DNA from: Kocuria sp. cx-455
GTDB taxonomy: Bacteria; Actinomycetota; Actinomycetes; Actinomycetales; Micrococcaceae
Length of the DNA: 64,000 nt
Assembly (NCBI RefSeq): GCF_014698015.1
Contig: NZ_JACXBS010000003.1
Coordinates: 62,001-126,000, forward strand
Direction of reading: 5' to 3'
Positions 27,233 through 36,510 of this stretch are shown here, one piece after another (the first letter of the stretch is position 1; the number at the start of each line of letters is the position of its first letter). Below the pieces are notes generated by a model, which saw nothing but the letters and a program-made list of their open reading frames with translations, had not been told where the DNA came from and made no database searches. Position numbers and translations under genes: made by a program.

Positions 27233-28267
27233 GTGAACGAGCAGACTACCCCCGTATCAACCAAGCCCCGCGTGGTGTCCGGCGTGCAGCCCTCGGCGGA
27301 CTCCCTGCACCTGGGTAACTACGTGGGAGCGTTGCGCAACTGGGTGTCCATGCAGGACGACAACGACTGCGTGTTCTTCGTGGCGGATCTGCACTCGATC
27401 ACCGCGGGGCAGGACCCGGCCACCATGGCCGAACGAACCCGCGTGACTGCCGCGCAGTACATTGCGGCCGGTATCGACCCCGAACGCTCCACGCTGCTGA
27501 TCCAGTCCCAGGTGCCCGAGCACACCCAGCTCGCGTGGGTGCTCAACTGCATCACCGGTTACGGCGAGGCCGCCCGCATGACCCAGTTCAAAGACAAGTC
27601 TTTGAAGCAGGGCGCGGACAACACCACGGTGGGTCTGTTCACCTACCCGGTCCTGATGGCCGCGGACATTCTGATCTACCAGGCCAATCAGGTCCCAGTG
27701 GGCGAGGATCAGCGCCAGCACCTGGAACTCACACGCAACTTGGCGCAGCGCTTCAACGCGCGTTTCGGGGACACGTTCGTGGTGCCCGACGCCAGAATCC
27801 TGACCAACTCGGCCAAGGTTTACGACCTGCAGAATCCCACGGCCAAGATGTCCAAATCGGCCGCATCCGAGAACGGCTTGATCCGGCTGCTGGACCCGGC
27901 CAAGAAGAACGCCAAGAAGATCAAATCGGCCGTGACCGATGACGGCAACGTGATCCGATTCGACCGTGCGGCGCAGCCGGGTATCGCCAACCTGCTGACC
28001 ATTTACTCGTCGCTGACCGGCGAGCCGATCGAGTCCATCGTGGACCAGTACCAGGGCAAGATGTACGGCCACCTGAAGATTGGTCTGGCGGAGGTCGTCA
28101 CCGAGACGCTGGACCCCATTCAACAGCGCGCCCAGCAGCTACTGGACGACCCCGCCGAACTGGATCGGCTGCTGGCACGCGGCGCGCAGAAGGCGCGGGA
28201 GCTCACGTCCGAAACCATCAAGGCGGCCTACGACCGCATGGGCTTCCTCCCGGGTGTGCGATCGTAA
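27233..28267 (+). CDS. trpS: Tryptophanyl-tRNA synthetase
   Basis: This class I synthetase of about 344 residues charges tRNA-Trp. The nucleotide loop is [14 protein letters not shown] (HIGH equivalent), followed by [10 protein letters not shown], the tryptophan pocket segment [24 protein letters not shown], and the KMSKSA signature. I prefer the GTG at 27233, with AGGTGAAAGAAG upstream as ribosome site. A GTG six codons earlier is in frame but lies inside that site. The gene stands alone, downstream of xthA. Confidence 0.95.
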   Translation: MNEQTTPVSTKPRVVSGVQPSADSLHLGNYVGALRNWVSMQDDNDCVFFVADLHSITAGQDPATMAERTRVTAAQYIAAGIDPERSTLLIQSQVPEHTQLAWVLNCITGYGEAARMTQFKDKSLKQGADNTTVGLFTYPVLMAADILIYQANQVPVGEDQRQHLELTRNLAQRFNARFGDTFVVPDARILTNSAKVYDLQNPTAKMSKSAASENGLIRLLDPAKKNAKKIKSAVTDDGNVIRFDRAAQPGIANLLTIYSSLTGEPIESIVDQYQGKMYGHLKIGLAEVVTETLDPIQQRAQQLLDDPAELDRLLARGAQKARELTSETIKAAYDRMGFLPGVRS

Positions 28268-28279
28268 GCTGGCCTCGAC

Positions 28280-28285
28280 TAGGCT
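28280..28285 (+). promoter_or_regulatory. Putative -10 box (TAGGCT) for the 2H phosphoesterase/YihY pair
   Basis: TAGGCT lies 27 bp before the GTG at 28313, and transcription would begin near 28292. It is the same type of box as at eno and other genes here. Confidence 0.4.
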
Positions 28286-28312
28286 GAAACTCGCGTGAGG
28301 CGAGGAGGCCCA

Positions 28313-28870
28313 GTGAGAAACCAACACAGTTCACCCACGGTCAAACCGGGGCAGGTCTACGCGGGTGTGGTCATCGAGTTGCCGGAACCCATGGGCAAGG
28401 AGCTCCAGGATTGGCGCGCTTCGTTCGGTGACCCCGTGGCCGGTAGTGTGCCCGCGCACATCACGCTCATGATTGCGGCGCGGGAAGACCGCTGGGACGA
28501 GCTGGTGGCCCATGTGCGGGCCGTGGTCAAGGGGTGGAAGCCTTTCCACGTGGAGATCAACGGCACCGGGACCTTCCGGCCAGTGACTCCCGTGGTGTTC
28601 CTGCGCATTGGCAAGGGGTACGAGGAATGTGTGGCCCTGCACGGCCGCCTCAATCAGGCTGAACTGGTCTCCGCCTCGCCCTTCGAATTCCACCCTCACG
28701 TCACCCTTGCCCATGCCGTCCCGGACGAGTATCTGGACCGCGCCCAGCAGATGCTGCGAACTTACCGGGCCTCCTTCCTGGTGGACCACATCGATCTCTA
28801 CGAGGGTGACGAGAACGGCCAGTGGCACGTGCGTGAGCGCATTGCATTCCTCGGCGATGACCGCCCCTGA
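28313..28870 (+). CDS. 2'-5' RNA ligase/2H phosphoesterase family protein
   Basis: The 185-residue protein has the two H-x-T signatures of the 2H phosphoesterase superfamily: AHITLMI near residue 47 and HVTLAH near residue 130. Members act on 2',3'-cyclic phosphates or 2'-5' bonds in RNA and nucleotides. The physiological substrate is unknown. The GTG at 28313 sits four bases behind GAGGAGG, which decides the start. Its 3' end overlaps the start of the YihY gene by 14 bp, so translation of the two is coupled. Confidence 0.88.
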   Translation: MRNQHSSPTVKPGQVYAGVVIELPEPMGKELQDWRASFGDPVAGSVPAHITLMIAAREDRWDELVAHVRAVVKGWKPFHVEINGTGTFRPVTPVVFLRIGKGYEECVALHGRLNQAELVSASPFEFHPHVTLAHAVPDEYLDRAQQMLRTYRASFLVDHIDLYEGDENGQWHVRERIAFLGDDRP

Positions 28871-30062
28871 CAACGCCCCGCCGCCGGTGGTCCCAGCGAT
28901 CACCGACCGGCGTGCACTGACCGCGGAATACCGGAGGCTCGCTCGGCTCCGGAAGCAACTCGCCCGTGAAGGCGCTCCGTTCGGTAAGCGGTTGGGCGCA
29001 TTCCTGGGATGGGCGTTCGCGCGGCTCATGACACTTTTTCCCGCGCGCATCATCACGCACTACATGTTTCACGGTGGCCCGCTCATGGCCGCGGGCCTGG
29101 CCTACCAGCTGCTGTTCGCCTCCACGGCCCTTTTGGTGATCGGGTTCTCACTGCTGGGCATGATCCTGGGATCCGACTCGACCCTGCAACAATCGCTCGT
29201 CCAGGGCATTGGGCAGGCGGTCCCCGGCCTGCTGGACGTGGGCGACGGCCGCGGGGGAGTGATTCCGTTGGCGCTGTTGGAAAACACGGCGCCGTTCACC
29301 GTGGCCTCCGGTATCGCGTCGGGTGTCCTGGTATTCACCGCGTGGCGGTGGATCGCCGGGATCCGCCTGGCCACGCGGCGCATGTTCGAGTTGCCCCCGG
29401 CGCCGGGAATGCCCATTGCCGCCGTGCCGCGGGATCTGGCGTGGCTCGCCGTCATCGGGCTGCTCCTGCTGTCCTCCGCCGCCATCAGCGTGTTCGCCTC
29501 GGGCGCCGTGGAGACGGTCATGCGCTGGCTCGAGGACAGCGGATGGATCGAACCGCAAGCGTGGCTGGACGGCGGACTCAACGTGCTGCTCGCCGTCGGT
29601 GTGGGTTTCGTGGTGGATCTGCTCATGAGCTTCGCGCTGGTCCGTGGGGTTTCGCAGCTCAAGCTGCACCGCAAGGCCATGGTGGTCACGGTTCTCGTGG
29701 GTGCGATCGGTTCTCAGGTGCTGCGCTTCGCGGGCGGGGAGATCATTGCGCGCACCACGAACAATCCATATCTCTTCTCCTTCGCGGTGCTGGTCGGTGT
29801 GCTGTTGTGGTTCAACCTCTACGGTCAAATTCTGCTGCTCGCCGCGGCCTCGGGTGCCGTGGTGCAGGCCGACATCCGAGGTGCACGAGCGCAACCCGAA
29901 CGGGAGACGCGCGCGGTGACCGTGGTAGCGGCGTCGTCCCTGCCGACCGCATCGCGCGGACTGGAACCCTATGGGTCGGCGACGCCCTCCGATGACTCTG
30001 CCGAGGACCGAGGACAACCCGCGGGACGGGACGGCAGCACCGCGAGCCGCCCTGATTCGTAG
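28857..30062 (+). CDS. YihY/BrkB family membrane protein
   Basis: The 401-residue protein has a helical polar head (1-55), then six membrane segments between about residues 58 and 335. PLMAAGLAYQLLFA is near the first, with RMFELPPAPGMP between segments 2 and 3, as in the YihY/UPF0761 (formerly RNase BN-like) family. The Ser/Asp-rich tail is cytoplasmic. Function is unknown; the old RNase BN assignment was incorrect. The ATG at 28857 overlaps the preceding gene. A very strong hairpin follows. Confidence 0.86.
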   Translation: MTAPDNAPPPVVPAITDRRALTAEYRRLARLRKQLAREGAPFGKRLGAFLGWAFARLMTLFPARIITHYMFHGGPLMAAGLAYQLLFASTALLVIGFSLLGMILGSDSTLQQSLVQGIGQAVPGLLDVGDGRGGVIPLALLENTAPFTVASGIASGVLVFTAWRWIAGIRLATRRMFELPPAPGMPIAAVPRDLAWLAVIGLLLLSSAAISVFASGAVETVMRWLEDSGWIEPQAWLDGGLNVLLAVGVGFVVDLLMSFALVRGVSQLKLHRKAMVVTVLVGAIGSQVLRFAGGEIIARTTNNPYLFSFAVLVGVLLWFNLYGQILLLAAASGAVVQADIRGARAQPERETRAVTVVAASSLPTASRGLEPYGSATPSDDSAEDRGQPAGRDGSTASRPDS

Positions 30063-30106
30063 CTGTCATCGGCCCCGGAGTACTCCTCGAACGGGAACCC
30101 GCAGAC

Positions 30107-30144
30107 AGAGGCGGCCCGGATCCGACTGGATCCGGGCCGCCTCT
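30107..30144. terminator. Bidirectional hairpin terminator
   Basis: A perfect 17-bp stem (30107-30123 with 30128-30144) carries a GACT loop. It lies between the convergent YihY gene and sdhB and can end both transcripts. Confidence 0.88.
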
Positions 30145-30155
30145 GCACGTCTTGC

Positions 30156-30932
30156 TTACAGGGCGCTGGCGAAGACCGCCTTCTTGACCTCGGCAATGGC
30201 CTTGGTCACCTGAATGCCGCGCGGGCACGCCTCGGTGCAGTTGAAGGTGGTGCGGCAACGCCACACACCCTCCTTGTCGTTGAGGATTTCCAGACGCATG
30301 TCGCCGGCCTGGTCACGCGAATCGAAAATGAAGCGGTGAGCGTTCACGATTGCTGCGGGGCCGAAGTACTGGCCGTCGGTCCAGAAGATCGGGCAGGACG
30401 AGGTGCACGCCGCGCACAAGATGCACTTGGTCGTGTCATCGAAACGCTCGCGGTCCTCCTGGGACTGGTAACGCTCGTACGTTGGTTCGTGGTCGTCGTT
30501 CACCAGGAACGGCATGATCTCACGGTAGGACTGGAAGAAGGGTTCCATGTCCACGATGAGGTCCTTCTCGCACGGAAGACCCTTGATGGGCTCAACCAGG
30601 ATCGGCTTGTCCAGATCCAGGTCCTTCAACAAGGTCTTGCAGGCAAGGCGGTTGCGGCCGTTGATGCGCATGGCATCGGAACCGCACACGCCGTGAGCGC
30701 ATGAACGGCGGAAGGACAGCGAACCGTCCAGCTCCCACTTGACCTTGTGCAGGGCATCCAACACGCGGTCGGTGCCGTACATGGTCAGCGGCCATTCGTC
30801 CCAGCGGGCATCCTCGCTGAATTCGGGGTCGTAGCGACGCACCCGGAGGGTGATGTCATAGGTGGGGATCTCTTCAGCGGATGAATCCTGCTGAACGTCC
30901 TGGTTCTCGTTCTCGGTTACTGCAGTGGACAT
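30156..30932 (-). CDS. sdhB: Succinate dehydrogenase iron-sulfur subunit
   Basis: SdhB carries electrons from SdhA to the membrane quinone site. The 258 residues show the [2Fe-2S] ligands in SCAHGVCGSDAM with a later Cys, and the [4Fe-4S]/[3Fe-4S] clusters in CILCAACTSSCP and CTEACPRGIQVTKA. A Ser/Glu-rich head of about 25 residues is longer than in E. coli. Its ATG overlaps the sdhA stop by one base (TAATG), so translation is coupled. It is the last gene of sdhCDAB. Confidence 0.97.
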   Translation of the reverse strand: MSTAVTENENQDVQQDSSAEEIPTYDITLRVRRYDPEFSEDARWDEWPLTMYGTDRVLDALHKVKWELDGSLSFRRSCAHGVCGSDAMRINGRNRLACKTLLKDLDLDKPILVEPIKGLPCEKDLIVDMEPFFQSYREIMPFLVNDDHEPTYERYQSQEDRERFDDTTKCILCAACTSSCPIFWTDGQYFGPAAIVNAHRFIFDSRDQAGDMRLEILNDKEGVWRCRTTFNCTEACPRGIQVTKAIAEVKKAVFASAL

Positions 30933-32683
30933 TAGTACTTACGCTCCATCGGCTCGTAACGGGTAAAGATCACGGGCTTGGTCTCCTGACGGATACCGGC
31001 CGTGGGCGAGGACGGGTCTTCGTAGACCATGGAGTGAACCATGAAGTTCTCGTCGTCACGGTCCGGGAAGTCCTCGCGGAAGTGACCGCCACGTGATTCC
31101 TGACGGTGCAGGGCAGCAACGGCCATGACCTTGGCCAACTGCAGCAAGAAGCCCAGCTCCACGGCTTCCAGAAGGTCCAGGTTGAAACGCTTGCCCTGGT
31201 CCTGGATTGAGATGTTGGCGTAGCGCTCCTCCAACGCGGCAATGTCCGACAGGCACTGCTCGATGGTGTCAGCGGTACGGAACACCTGCATGTTCAGGTC
31301 CATGGTGTCCTGCAGATCCTTGCGGATGGCACCGACCTTCTCGCTGCCTTGTCCGCTGCGCGCGTTGTTCAACAGAGCCTCGGTGCGCTCGGTGGCGCCC
31401 TCGGGGATCGGCAGGAACTCCGCGTCACGGGCGTACTCCGCGGCGTAGATACCGGAACGCTTACCGAACACGTTGATGTCCAGCAGTGAGTTGGTGCCCA
31501 GGCGGTTGGAGCCGTGCACGGACACGCAGGCGACCTCGCCGGCCGCGTAGAGGCCGGGAACGGTGGTCTCGGAGTCCTGGAACACCTCGCCCTTGATGTC
31601 CGTGGGAATACCACCCATGCAGTAGTGCGCGGTGGGGAACACGGGAACGGGCTCGGTGTAGGGCTCCACACCCAGGTACGTACGAGCGAACTCGGTGATG
31701 TCCGGGAGCTTGGCGTCAATGTGAGCCGGCTCCAGGTGGGTGAGGTCCAACAGGACATAGTCCTTATGGGGGCCGCAGCCGCGACCCTCGCGAACCTCGT
31801 TGGCCATGGATCGGGCCACGATGTCACGGGGTGCGAGGTCCTTGATGGTGGGGGCGTAACGCTCCATGAAGCGTTCACCCTCCGAGTTACGCAGAATGCC
31901 GCCCTCACCGCGGGCCGCCTCGGACACCAGGATGCCCAGACCGGCCAAGCCGGTCGGGTGGAACTGGACGAACTCCATGTCCTCCAGCGGCAGACCGGCG
32001 CGGAACGCGATGGCCATGCCGTCACCGGTCAGGGTGTGGGCGTTGGACGTGGTCTTGAAGACCTTTCCGGCACCGCCGGATGCGAAGATCACGGACTTGG
32101 CCTGGAACACGTGCAGTTCGCCGGTGGCCAGGTCGTAGGAGACAACACCGGCGGGGCGGCGCCCCTCGGGGGTGTCCACCATGATGAGGTCGAGTACGTA
32201 GTACTCGTTGTAGAACTCGACATTGTGCTTGATGCAGTTCTGGTACAGCGTCTGCAAAATCATGTGACCGGTACGGTCAGCGGCGTAGCACGCGCGGCGA
32301 ACGGGGTTCTTACCGTGGTCGCGGGTGTGGCCACCGAAGCGACGCTGGTCGATCTTGCCCTCGGGGGTGCGGTTGAACGGCAAGCCCATCTTCTCGAGGT
32401 CGAGAACTGCGTCGATGGCCTCCTTGGCCATGACCTCAGCGGCGTCCTGATCGACCAAGTAGTCGCCACCCTTGACGGTGTCGAACGTGTGCCATTCCCA
32501 GTTGTCTTCTTCGACGTTGGCCAGCGCCGCGCACATGCCACCCTGGGCTGCGCCGGTGTGTGACCGGGTGGGGTAGAGCTTGGTCAGTACGGCAGTGCGG
32601 GCGCGCTGGCCGGATTCAATGGCTGCGCGCATGCCGGCGCCGCCGGCGCCGACGATAACCACATCGTACTTGTGAACCTGCAT
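30932..32683 (-). CDS. sdhA: Succinate dehydrogenase flavoprotein subunit
   Basis: The 583-residue flavoprotein oxidises succinate to fumarate. The N-terminal FAD-binding loop is [14 protein letters not shown]. The covalent flavin His is residue 42, in [11 protein letters not shown]. The substrate region has [21 protein letters not shown], and the C-terminus [17 protein letters not shown] segment is present. It follows sdhD after a 104-bp gap that contains a stem-loop, and overlaps sdhB by one base. No abnormality is visible. Confidence 0.97.
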   Translation of the reverse strand: MQVHKYDVVIVGAGGAGMRAAIESGQRARTAVLTKLYPTRSHTGAAQGGMCAALANVEEDNWEWHTFDTVKGGDYLVDQDAAEVMAKEAIDAVLDLEKMGLPFNRTPEGKIDQRRFGGHTRDHGKNPVRRACYAADRTGHMILQTLYQNCIKHNVEFYNEYYVLDLIMVDTPEGRRPAGVVSYDLATGELHVFQAKSVIFASGGAGKVFKTTSNAHTLTGDGMAIAFRAGLPLEDMEFVQFHPTGLAGLGILVSEAARGEGGILRNSEGERFMERYAPTIKDLAPRDIVARSMANEVREGRGCGPHKDYVLLDLTHLEPAHIDAKLPDITEFARTYLGVEPYTEPVPVFPTAHYCMGGIPTDIKGEVFQDSETTVPGLYAAGEVACVSVHGSNRLGTNSLLDINVFGKRSGIYAAEYARDAEFLPIPEGATERTEALLNNARSGQGSEKVGAIRKDLQDTMDLNMQVFRTADTIEQCLSDIAALEERYANISIQDQGKRFNLDLLEAVELGFLLQLAKVMAVAALHRQESRGGHFREDFPDRDDENFMVHSMVYEDPSSPTAGIRQETKPVIFTRYEPMERKY

Positions 32684-32754
32684 ACCAGATGCTCTTTCTA
32701 CGTTGATGAATGAGGTGAGTGAACGTGCCCGTTTCAGGCAATCAATGAATCAAG

Positions 32755-32778
32755 CGGCGAAGCCAAGAGGCTCCGCCG
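32755..32778 (-). promoter_or_regulatory. Stem-loop in the sdhD-sdhA gap
   Basis: A 10-bp stem (32755-32764 with 32769-32778, one mismatched position that can wobble in RNA) has a 4-base loop, 9 bp after the sdhD stop. On the transcript it is followed by a U-containing stretch. It may tune the sdhCD to sdhAB ratio by partial termination or RNA processing. Confidence 0.45.
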
Positions 32779-32787
32779 CCCGAGTCA

Positions 32788-33273
32788 TCACGCGGCGGGG
32801 CAGAAGGAAGCCAACAGCTCCGGATCGGCACTGGCCGGGCAGGGGTCGAAGGTGAAGATCACCAGGGTGCCCAGGAAGATCACGAAGCCAGAGGAAATGA
32901 ACAGCAAAACCTTCAGCCAGAAACGGGTGCCACTACGCTCGGCGTAATCGTCAATGATGGTGCGGATACCGTTGGTGCCGTGGAGCATGGCCAGCCAGAG
33001 CATGACCAGGTCCCAGACCTGCCAGAACGGGTTGGCCCACTTACCACCCACGAAACCGAAGTCGATGGCGTGCACGCCGTCGCCGACCATCAGGTTCACG
33101 AACAGGTGACCGAACACCAGGACGACCAGCACCAGGCCGGACAAGCGCATGAACAGCCAGGCGAGCATCTCGAAATTGCTGCGGGAGGCACCGGAACGGT
33201 TGTACTTGACACCGTTCACCTCGAGGTCCCGGCTACGGGGGACCTGAATCTTGGTCTTGAGGGGTGTGCTCAC
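32788..33273 (-). CDS. sdhD: Succinate dehydrogenase hydrophobic membrane anchor subunit
   Basis: The 161-residue protein has a polar head of about 45 residues and three membrane helices. The second helix (QVWDLVMLWLAMLHGTNGIRTI) carries the conserved His of the haem/quinone site. It anchors SdhAB with SdhC. The GTG at 33273 lies 4 bp after the sdhC stop. The short hydrophilic C-terminus with two Cys is typical of actinobacterial forms. Assigned by position and helix pattern, since these subunits diverge fast. Confidence 0.88.
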   Translation of the reverse strand: MSTPLKTKIQVPRSRDLEVNGVKYNRSGASRSNFEMLAWLFMRLSGLVLVVLVFGHLFVNLMVGDGVHAIDFGFVGGKWANPFWQVWDLVMLWLAMLHGTNGIRTIIDDYAERSGTRFWLKVLLFISSGFVIFLGTLVIFTFDPCPASADPELLASFCPAA

Positions 33274-33277
33274 GGAA

Positions 33278-33655
33278 TCAGCCTCCGAATACGATCGACA
33301 GGTGGCGGACGAGGAACGGAATCATGACGATGACCCACAGGGCGATGACGCCCCAGAGCAGGCCCTTTTGATTCTTGGTGCCGCCCTTCCAGAAGTCGAT
33401 CAAAATGATCCGCAGGCCGTTGAAGGCGTGATAAACGATGGCCGCTACGAGCCCCGCTTCGCCGAGGCCCATGATGGGGTTCTTGTAGGTTGCCATCACC
33501 GCGTTGTAGGCCTCGGGGGATACCCGGACCAACGCGGTGTCAAGGACGTGGACCAACAAGAAGAAGAAGATGGCCACGCCGGTAATGCGGTGAGCTACCC
33601 AAGACCACATGCCGTACTGGCCGCGGTAAAGGGTGCCCCTGGTTGAGTTCGCCAC
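33278..33655 (-). CDS. sdhC: Succinate dehydrogenase cytochrome b556 subunit
   Basis: The 125-residue protein begins NSTRGTLYRGQYGMWSWVAH, the usual SdhC entry into helix 1. It has three membrane helices with haem-region histidines in SWVAHRITG and LLVHVLD. It is the first gene of sdhCDAB. The GTG has GGAGG five to six bases upstream, which decides the start. The promoter must lie in the 325-bp space shared with the divergent guanylyltransferase gene. Confidence 0.92.
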   Translation of the reverse strand: MANSTRGTLYRGQYGMWSWVAHRITGVAIFFFLLVHVLDTALVRVSPEAYNAVMATYKNPIMGLGEAGLVAAIVYHAFNGLRIILIDFWKGGTKNQKGLLWGVIALWVIVMIPFLVRHLSIVFGG

Positions 33656-33980
33656 GGAATAACCTCCCTGTGTCGCTCGTCGTCGTGCGCACTGGTTGCA
33701 GAAAAAAACGGGATTCGCGCTGCTACACGGCTAAAGCGGAGCCCTGGCTGGCTCTGTCATGGATGATGCGCTATTTCAGTTCAAAGATACCAGCCTGCAG
33801 AGCAGTTCCTGACAACGTGTCGCTATCTGCATCGAGCGAGAAATCCGCGCAATTACGCCATGAATGTGTGCCTAAATTGGGCGTTACGACTGGTTCGGGT
33901 GGTCCCCGCCACACCGTGGATCCTGGAGGGGTGAGGGCGGTTGTCCGCGAGCGCGCCGGGGGAGCCGTAAACTGGCGCTC
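33656..33980. promoter_or_regulatory. Divergent promoter region between sdhC and manC
   Basis: This 325-bp space has no gene; a possible small frame from 33643 antisense to sdhC was rejected. The plus-strand end holds TAAACT (33968-33973) exactly seven bases before the manC GTG, a leaderless promoter. The middle (33740-33890) is less GC-rich, as expected for the sdh promoter, but I could not pick a clear minus-strand -10/-35 pair. Confidence 0.5.
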
Positions 33981-35096
33981 GTGACTTCGCCATTGCACCG
34001 TTTCCATCCGTTCATCCCCGCCGGTGGAGTGGGGTCGCGATTGTGGCCGCTCTCACGGGCGGATGCGCCCAAGTTCCTGCTGGATCTCACCGGTTCCGGG
34101 TCCTCCTTGTTACGGGCGACCTATGACCGGCTCGCCGGACTGTCTGCCGGGCCCGTGATGGTCGTGACCGGGCGAAGCCACGCCGGTGCCGTGCAAGAAC
34201 AACTGCCCGAACTCACCGGCGACGACCTGGTGCTCGAACCGTCTCCCAAGGACTCGGCAGCGGCCATCGGCCTGGCGTGCACGCTGATCGCGCGCCGCGA
34301 TCCTGACGCCATCATTGGTTCGTTCGCAGCGGATCACGTGGTGGAGCCGGCTGAGATCTTCCAGGAGGTCGTGCGGGAGGCCGTGGAGGCCGCGGCGACC
34401 GGCCGCATCGTGACCATTGGCATCACGCCGTCATCGCCGGCCACCGGTTTCGGCTATATCAAGGCGGGGGAGTCCCTCGGTCTGGAAAGAGCACCGCACG
34501 CGCTCACCGTGGAGCAGTTCGTGGAGAAACCGAACAAAGAGACGGCGCGGCAGTACGTGGCCAGCGGTAACTACACGTGGAACGCGGGCATGTTCGTGGC
34601 CCCGGTCGGGCTCATGCTGGAATACCTCAGGCGCAGTGAACCGGAACTCGCGGACGGGTTGGCCGTCATTGCCGATGCCTGGGATACGGACCGCCGCGAC
34701 GCCGTGGTGGATGAGGTGTGGCCCACCCTGACCAAAACGGCCATTGACTACGCGGTGGCCGAACCCGCCGCGGCCGCCGGCGACGTCGCCATGGTGCCGG
34801 GGGATTTCACGTGGGAGGACGTCGGGGATTTCGCCGCGATCAACAGGCTGAACCAAGTGGACCCCGGCGGCGATTCCGACGTCGCCATCCTGGGCAAGAA
34901 CAACCGAGTGCTCTCCGACGAGTCCTCGGGCATCGTGGTGTCGGACACCGGCCGTCTGATCGCGTTGATCGGTGTGCAGGACATCGTGGTGGTGGACACC
35001 CCTGACGCCCTCCTGGTCACGACCGCCGAGCACGCTCAGCGCGTCAAGGACGCGGTGAACTCGCTCAAGAAGAATGGCGACACGGACGTCCTGTAG
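33981..35096 (+). CDS. manC: Mannose-1-phosphate guanylyltransferase
   Basis: This 371-residue nucleotidyltransferase makes GDP-mannose. The N-terminal loop IPAGGVGSRLWPLSR with the downstream Lys (APKFLLDL) binds GTP. FAADHVVEP holds the metal Asp, and VEQFVEKPN and YTWNAGMFV are typical of the GMP family. The C-terminal part is shorter than in bifunctional enzymes, so no isomerase domain is present. GDP-mannose would serve the GT4 mannosyltransferase at 13-14 kb and cell-envelope mannosylation. The GTG is preceded by a leaderless-type TAAACT. Confidence 0.94.
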   Translation: MTSPLHRFHPFIPAGGVGSRLWPLSRADAPKFLLDLTGSGSSLLRATYDRLAGLSAGPVMVVTGRSHAGAVQEQLPELTGDDLVLEPSPKDSAAAIGLACTLIARRDPDAIIGSFAADHVVEPAEIFQEVVREAVEAAATGRIVTIGITPSSPATGFGYIKAGESLGLERAPHALTVEQFVEKPNKETARQYVASGNYTWNAGMFVAPVGLMLEYLRRSEPELADGLAVIADAWDTDRRDAVVDEVWPTLTKTAIDYAVAEPAAAAGDVAMVPGDFTWEDVGDFAAINRLNQVDPGGDSDVAILGKNNRVLSDESSGIVVSDTGRLIALIGVQDIVVVDTPDALLVTTAEHAQRVKDAVNSLKKNGDTDVL

Positions 35097-35147
35097 GGCG
35101 TGAGGCAGTGGTCGGTGCCGCTCTGCCCGGATCGGGCCGTGCAGCGG

Positions 35148-35153
35148 TACGCT
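35148..35153 (+). promoter_or_regulatory. Leaderless promoter -10 (TACGCT) of the amidohydrolase gene
   Basis: TACGCT ends seven bases before the ATG at 35161, and there is no ribosome site between. This matches the spacing at manC, ndh, purN and the SNF2 gene. Confidence 0.5.
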
Positions 35154-35160
35154 GAAACCC

Positions 35161-36414
35161 ATGTTGGATCTTCCGCTGCCGTCCGCAGATGACATTGGGC
35201 TCCCCCCGGCCATTGCGCCGCTGCTCTCTCATTACCTCCCGGGGTTGATTGCGTTCCGGCGTGACATCCACAAGCACCCCGAGCTGTCCTACGAGGAATA
35301 CCGGACCACGGATCGGATCGTCACGGCGCTGGAGGCAGTGGGGTTGAACCCGGTGCGGTTCTCGGCCACCGGTTGTTATGTGGACGTGGGGCGTGGCCCG
35401 GTGATGGTGGGGTTGCGCGCGGACATCGATGCGCTCCCGATTCAGGAGACCACTGGGCTCTCGTACGCATCCGTCAACGACGGCGTCATGCACGCGTGCG
35501 GCCACGATCTGCACACGACGATCATGGTGGGCGTGGCCCAGGTGCTGTCGGATCTTCACCGTTCCTCCCCCTTTGCCGGGACCGTGCGCGTGGTGTTCCA
35601 ACCCGCGGAGGAAAAGCTCCCCGGCGGTGCGTTGACCATCATTGACCAAAATGTGCTGGACGGGGTGCCGCGGATGTTTGCGCTGCACTGCGAACCCAAG
35701 GTTGACGTGGGTCACGTCGGCACGCGCATCGGTGCCATCACCTCGGCCTCGGACACCGTGCGGATCGAGCTCTCCGGCCGCGGTGGTCACACGTCGCGCC
35801 CGCACCTGACCGAGGATCTCGTGTACGCGATGAGTCAGATCGCGGTGAATGTGCCTGCCGTGCTGTCGCGGCGGATAGACGTTCGCTCGGGCGTGGCCGT
35901 GGTGTGGGGCCAGTTCCACGCGGGCGTGGCCCCCAACGCGATCCCGGTGTCCGGTTTCATGGCCGGGACCATGCGCTGCCTGGATGCCGAGGCCTGGCAC
36001 CAAGCGGGTGGCCTGCTGGACGAAGTGGTGGAACAGGTGGCCGCCCCGTACGGGGTGATGGTGGAGCTCGAACACGTCCGCGGTGTGCCCCCGGTGGTCA
36101 ACGGGGAAACGGAAACCACGTTGCTGGAAATCGCCGCCCGGGCGGAGCTCGGTGAGGACAGCGTGATGCTCGTGGACCAGTCCATGGGCGGCGAGGACTT
36201 CGCGTGGTTCCTGCAGCACGTCCCCGGGGCCATGATGCGCCTGGGCACGCGAGCTCCGGGCGGGCCCACCTATGATTTGCACCAATCCGATTACGCTCCG
36301 CAGGAAGAGGCCATCAGCTGCGGAGTTCAAGTGATGGCCTCCACCGCGTTGCGTGCGATTCGACTGCGCGTGCGAGAACTCCACGACACAGCGAACTCGG
36401 CTCCTGTCGAGTGA
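35161..36414 (+). CDS. M20 family amidohydrolase
   Basis: The 417-residue protein belongs to the M20D peptidase group (IAA-amino-acid or N-acyl-amino-acid hydrolase type). Metal-site motifs are RRDIHKHPELSYEEY, LRADIDALPIQE, HACGHDLHTT, and QPAEEKLPGG, with the second catalytic region MGGEDFAWFL. A dimerisation domain lies in the middle (about 195-310). The enzyme splits an amide bond with two metal ions in the cytosol; the substrate cannot be read from sequence. It appears monocistronic between manC and the importer operon. Confidence 0.9.
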   Translation: MLDLPLPSADDIGLPPAIAPLLSHYLPGLIAFRRDIHKHPELSYEEYRTTDRIVTALEAVGLNPVRFSATGCYVDVGRGPVMVGLRADIDALPIQETTGLSYASVNDGVMHACGHDLHTTIMVGVAQVLSDLHRSSPFAGTVRVVFQPAEEKLPGGALTIIDQNVLDGVPRMFALHCEPKVDVGHVGTRIGAITSASDTVRIELSGRGGHTSRPHLTEDLVYAMSQIAVNVPAVLSRRIDVRSGVAVVWGQFHAGVAPNAIPVSGFMAGTMRCLDAEAWHQAGGLLDEVVEQVAAPYGVMVELEHVRGVPPVVNGETETTLLEIAARAELGEDSVMLVDQSMGGEDFAWFLQHVPGAMMRLGTRAPGGPTYDLHQSDYAPQEEAISCGVQVMASTALRAIRLRVRELHDTANSAPVE

Positions 36415-36423
36415 TCCCGTGGC

Positions 36424-36429
36424 TACACT
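36424..36429 (+). promoter_or_regulatory. Putative -10 box (TACACT) of the nucleoside importer operon
   Basis: TACACT lies 81 bp before the first importer gene and predicts a leader of about 75 bases that carries GGAGG (36503-36507). Confidence 0.45.
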
Positions 36430-36510
36430 GAGACTCTCTAAAGTTTCCGGGGAGTAACTTGTGTGGCCTCCCCAGCCAGAGAACCCCTTCTCTCGTACCA
36501 CCGGAGGACA

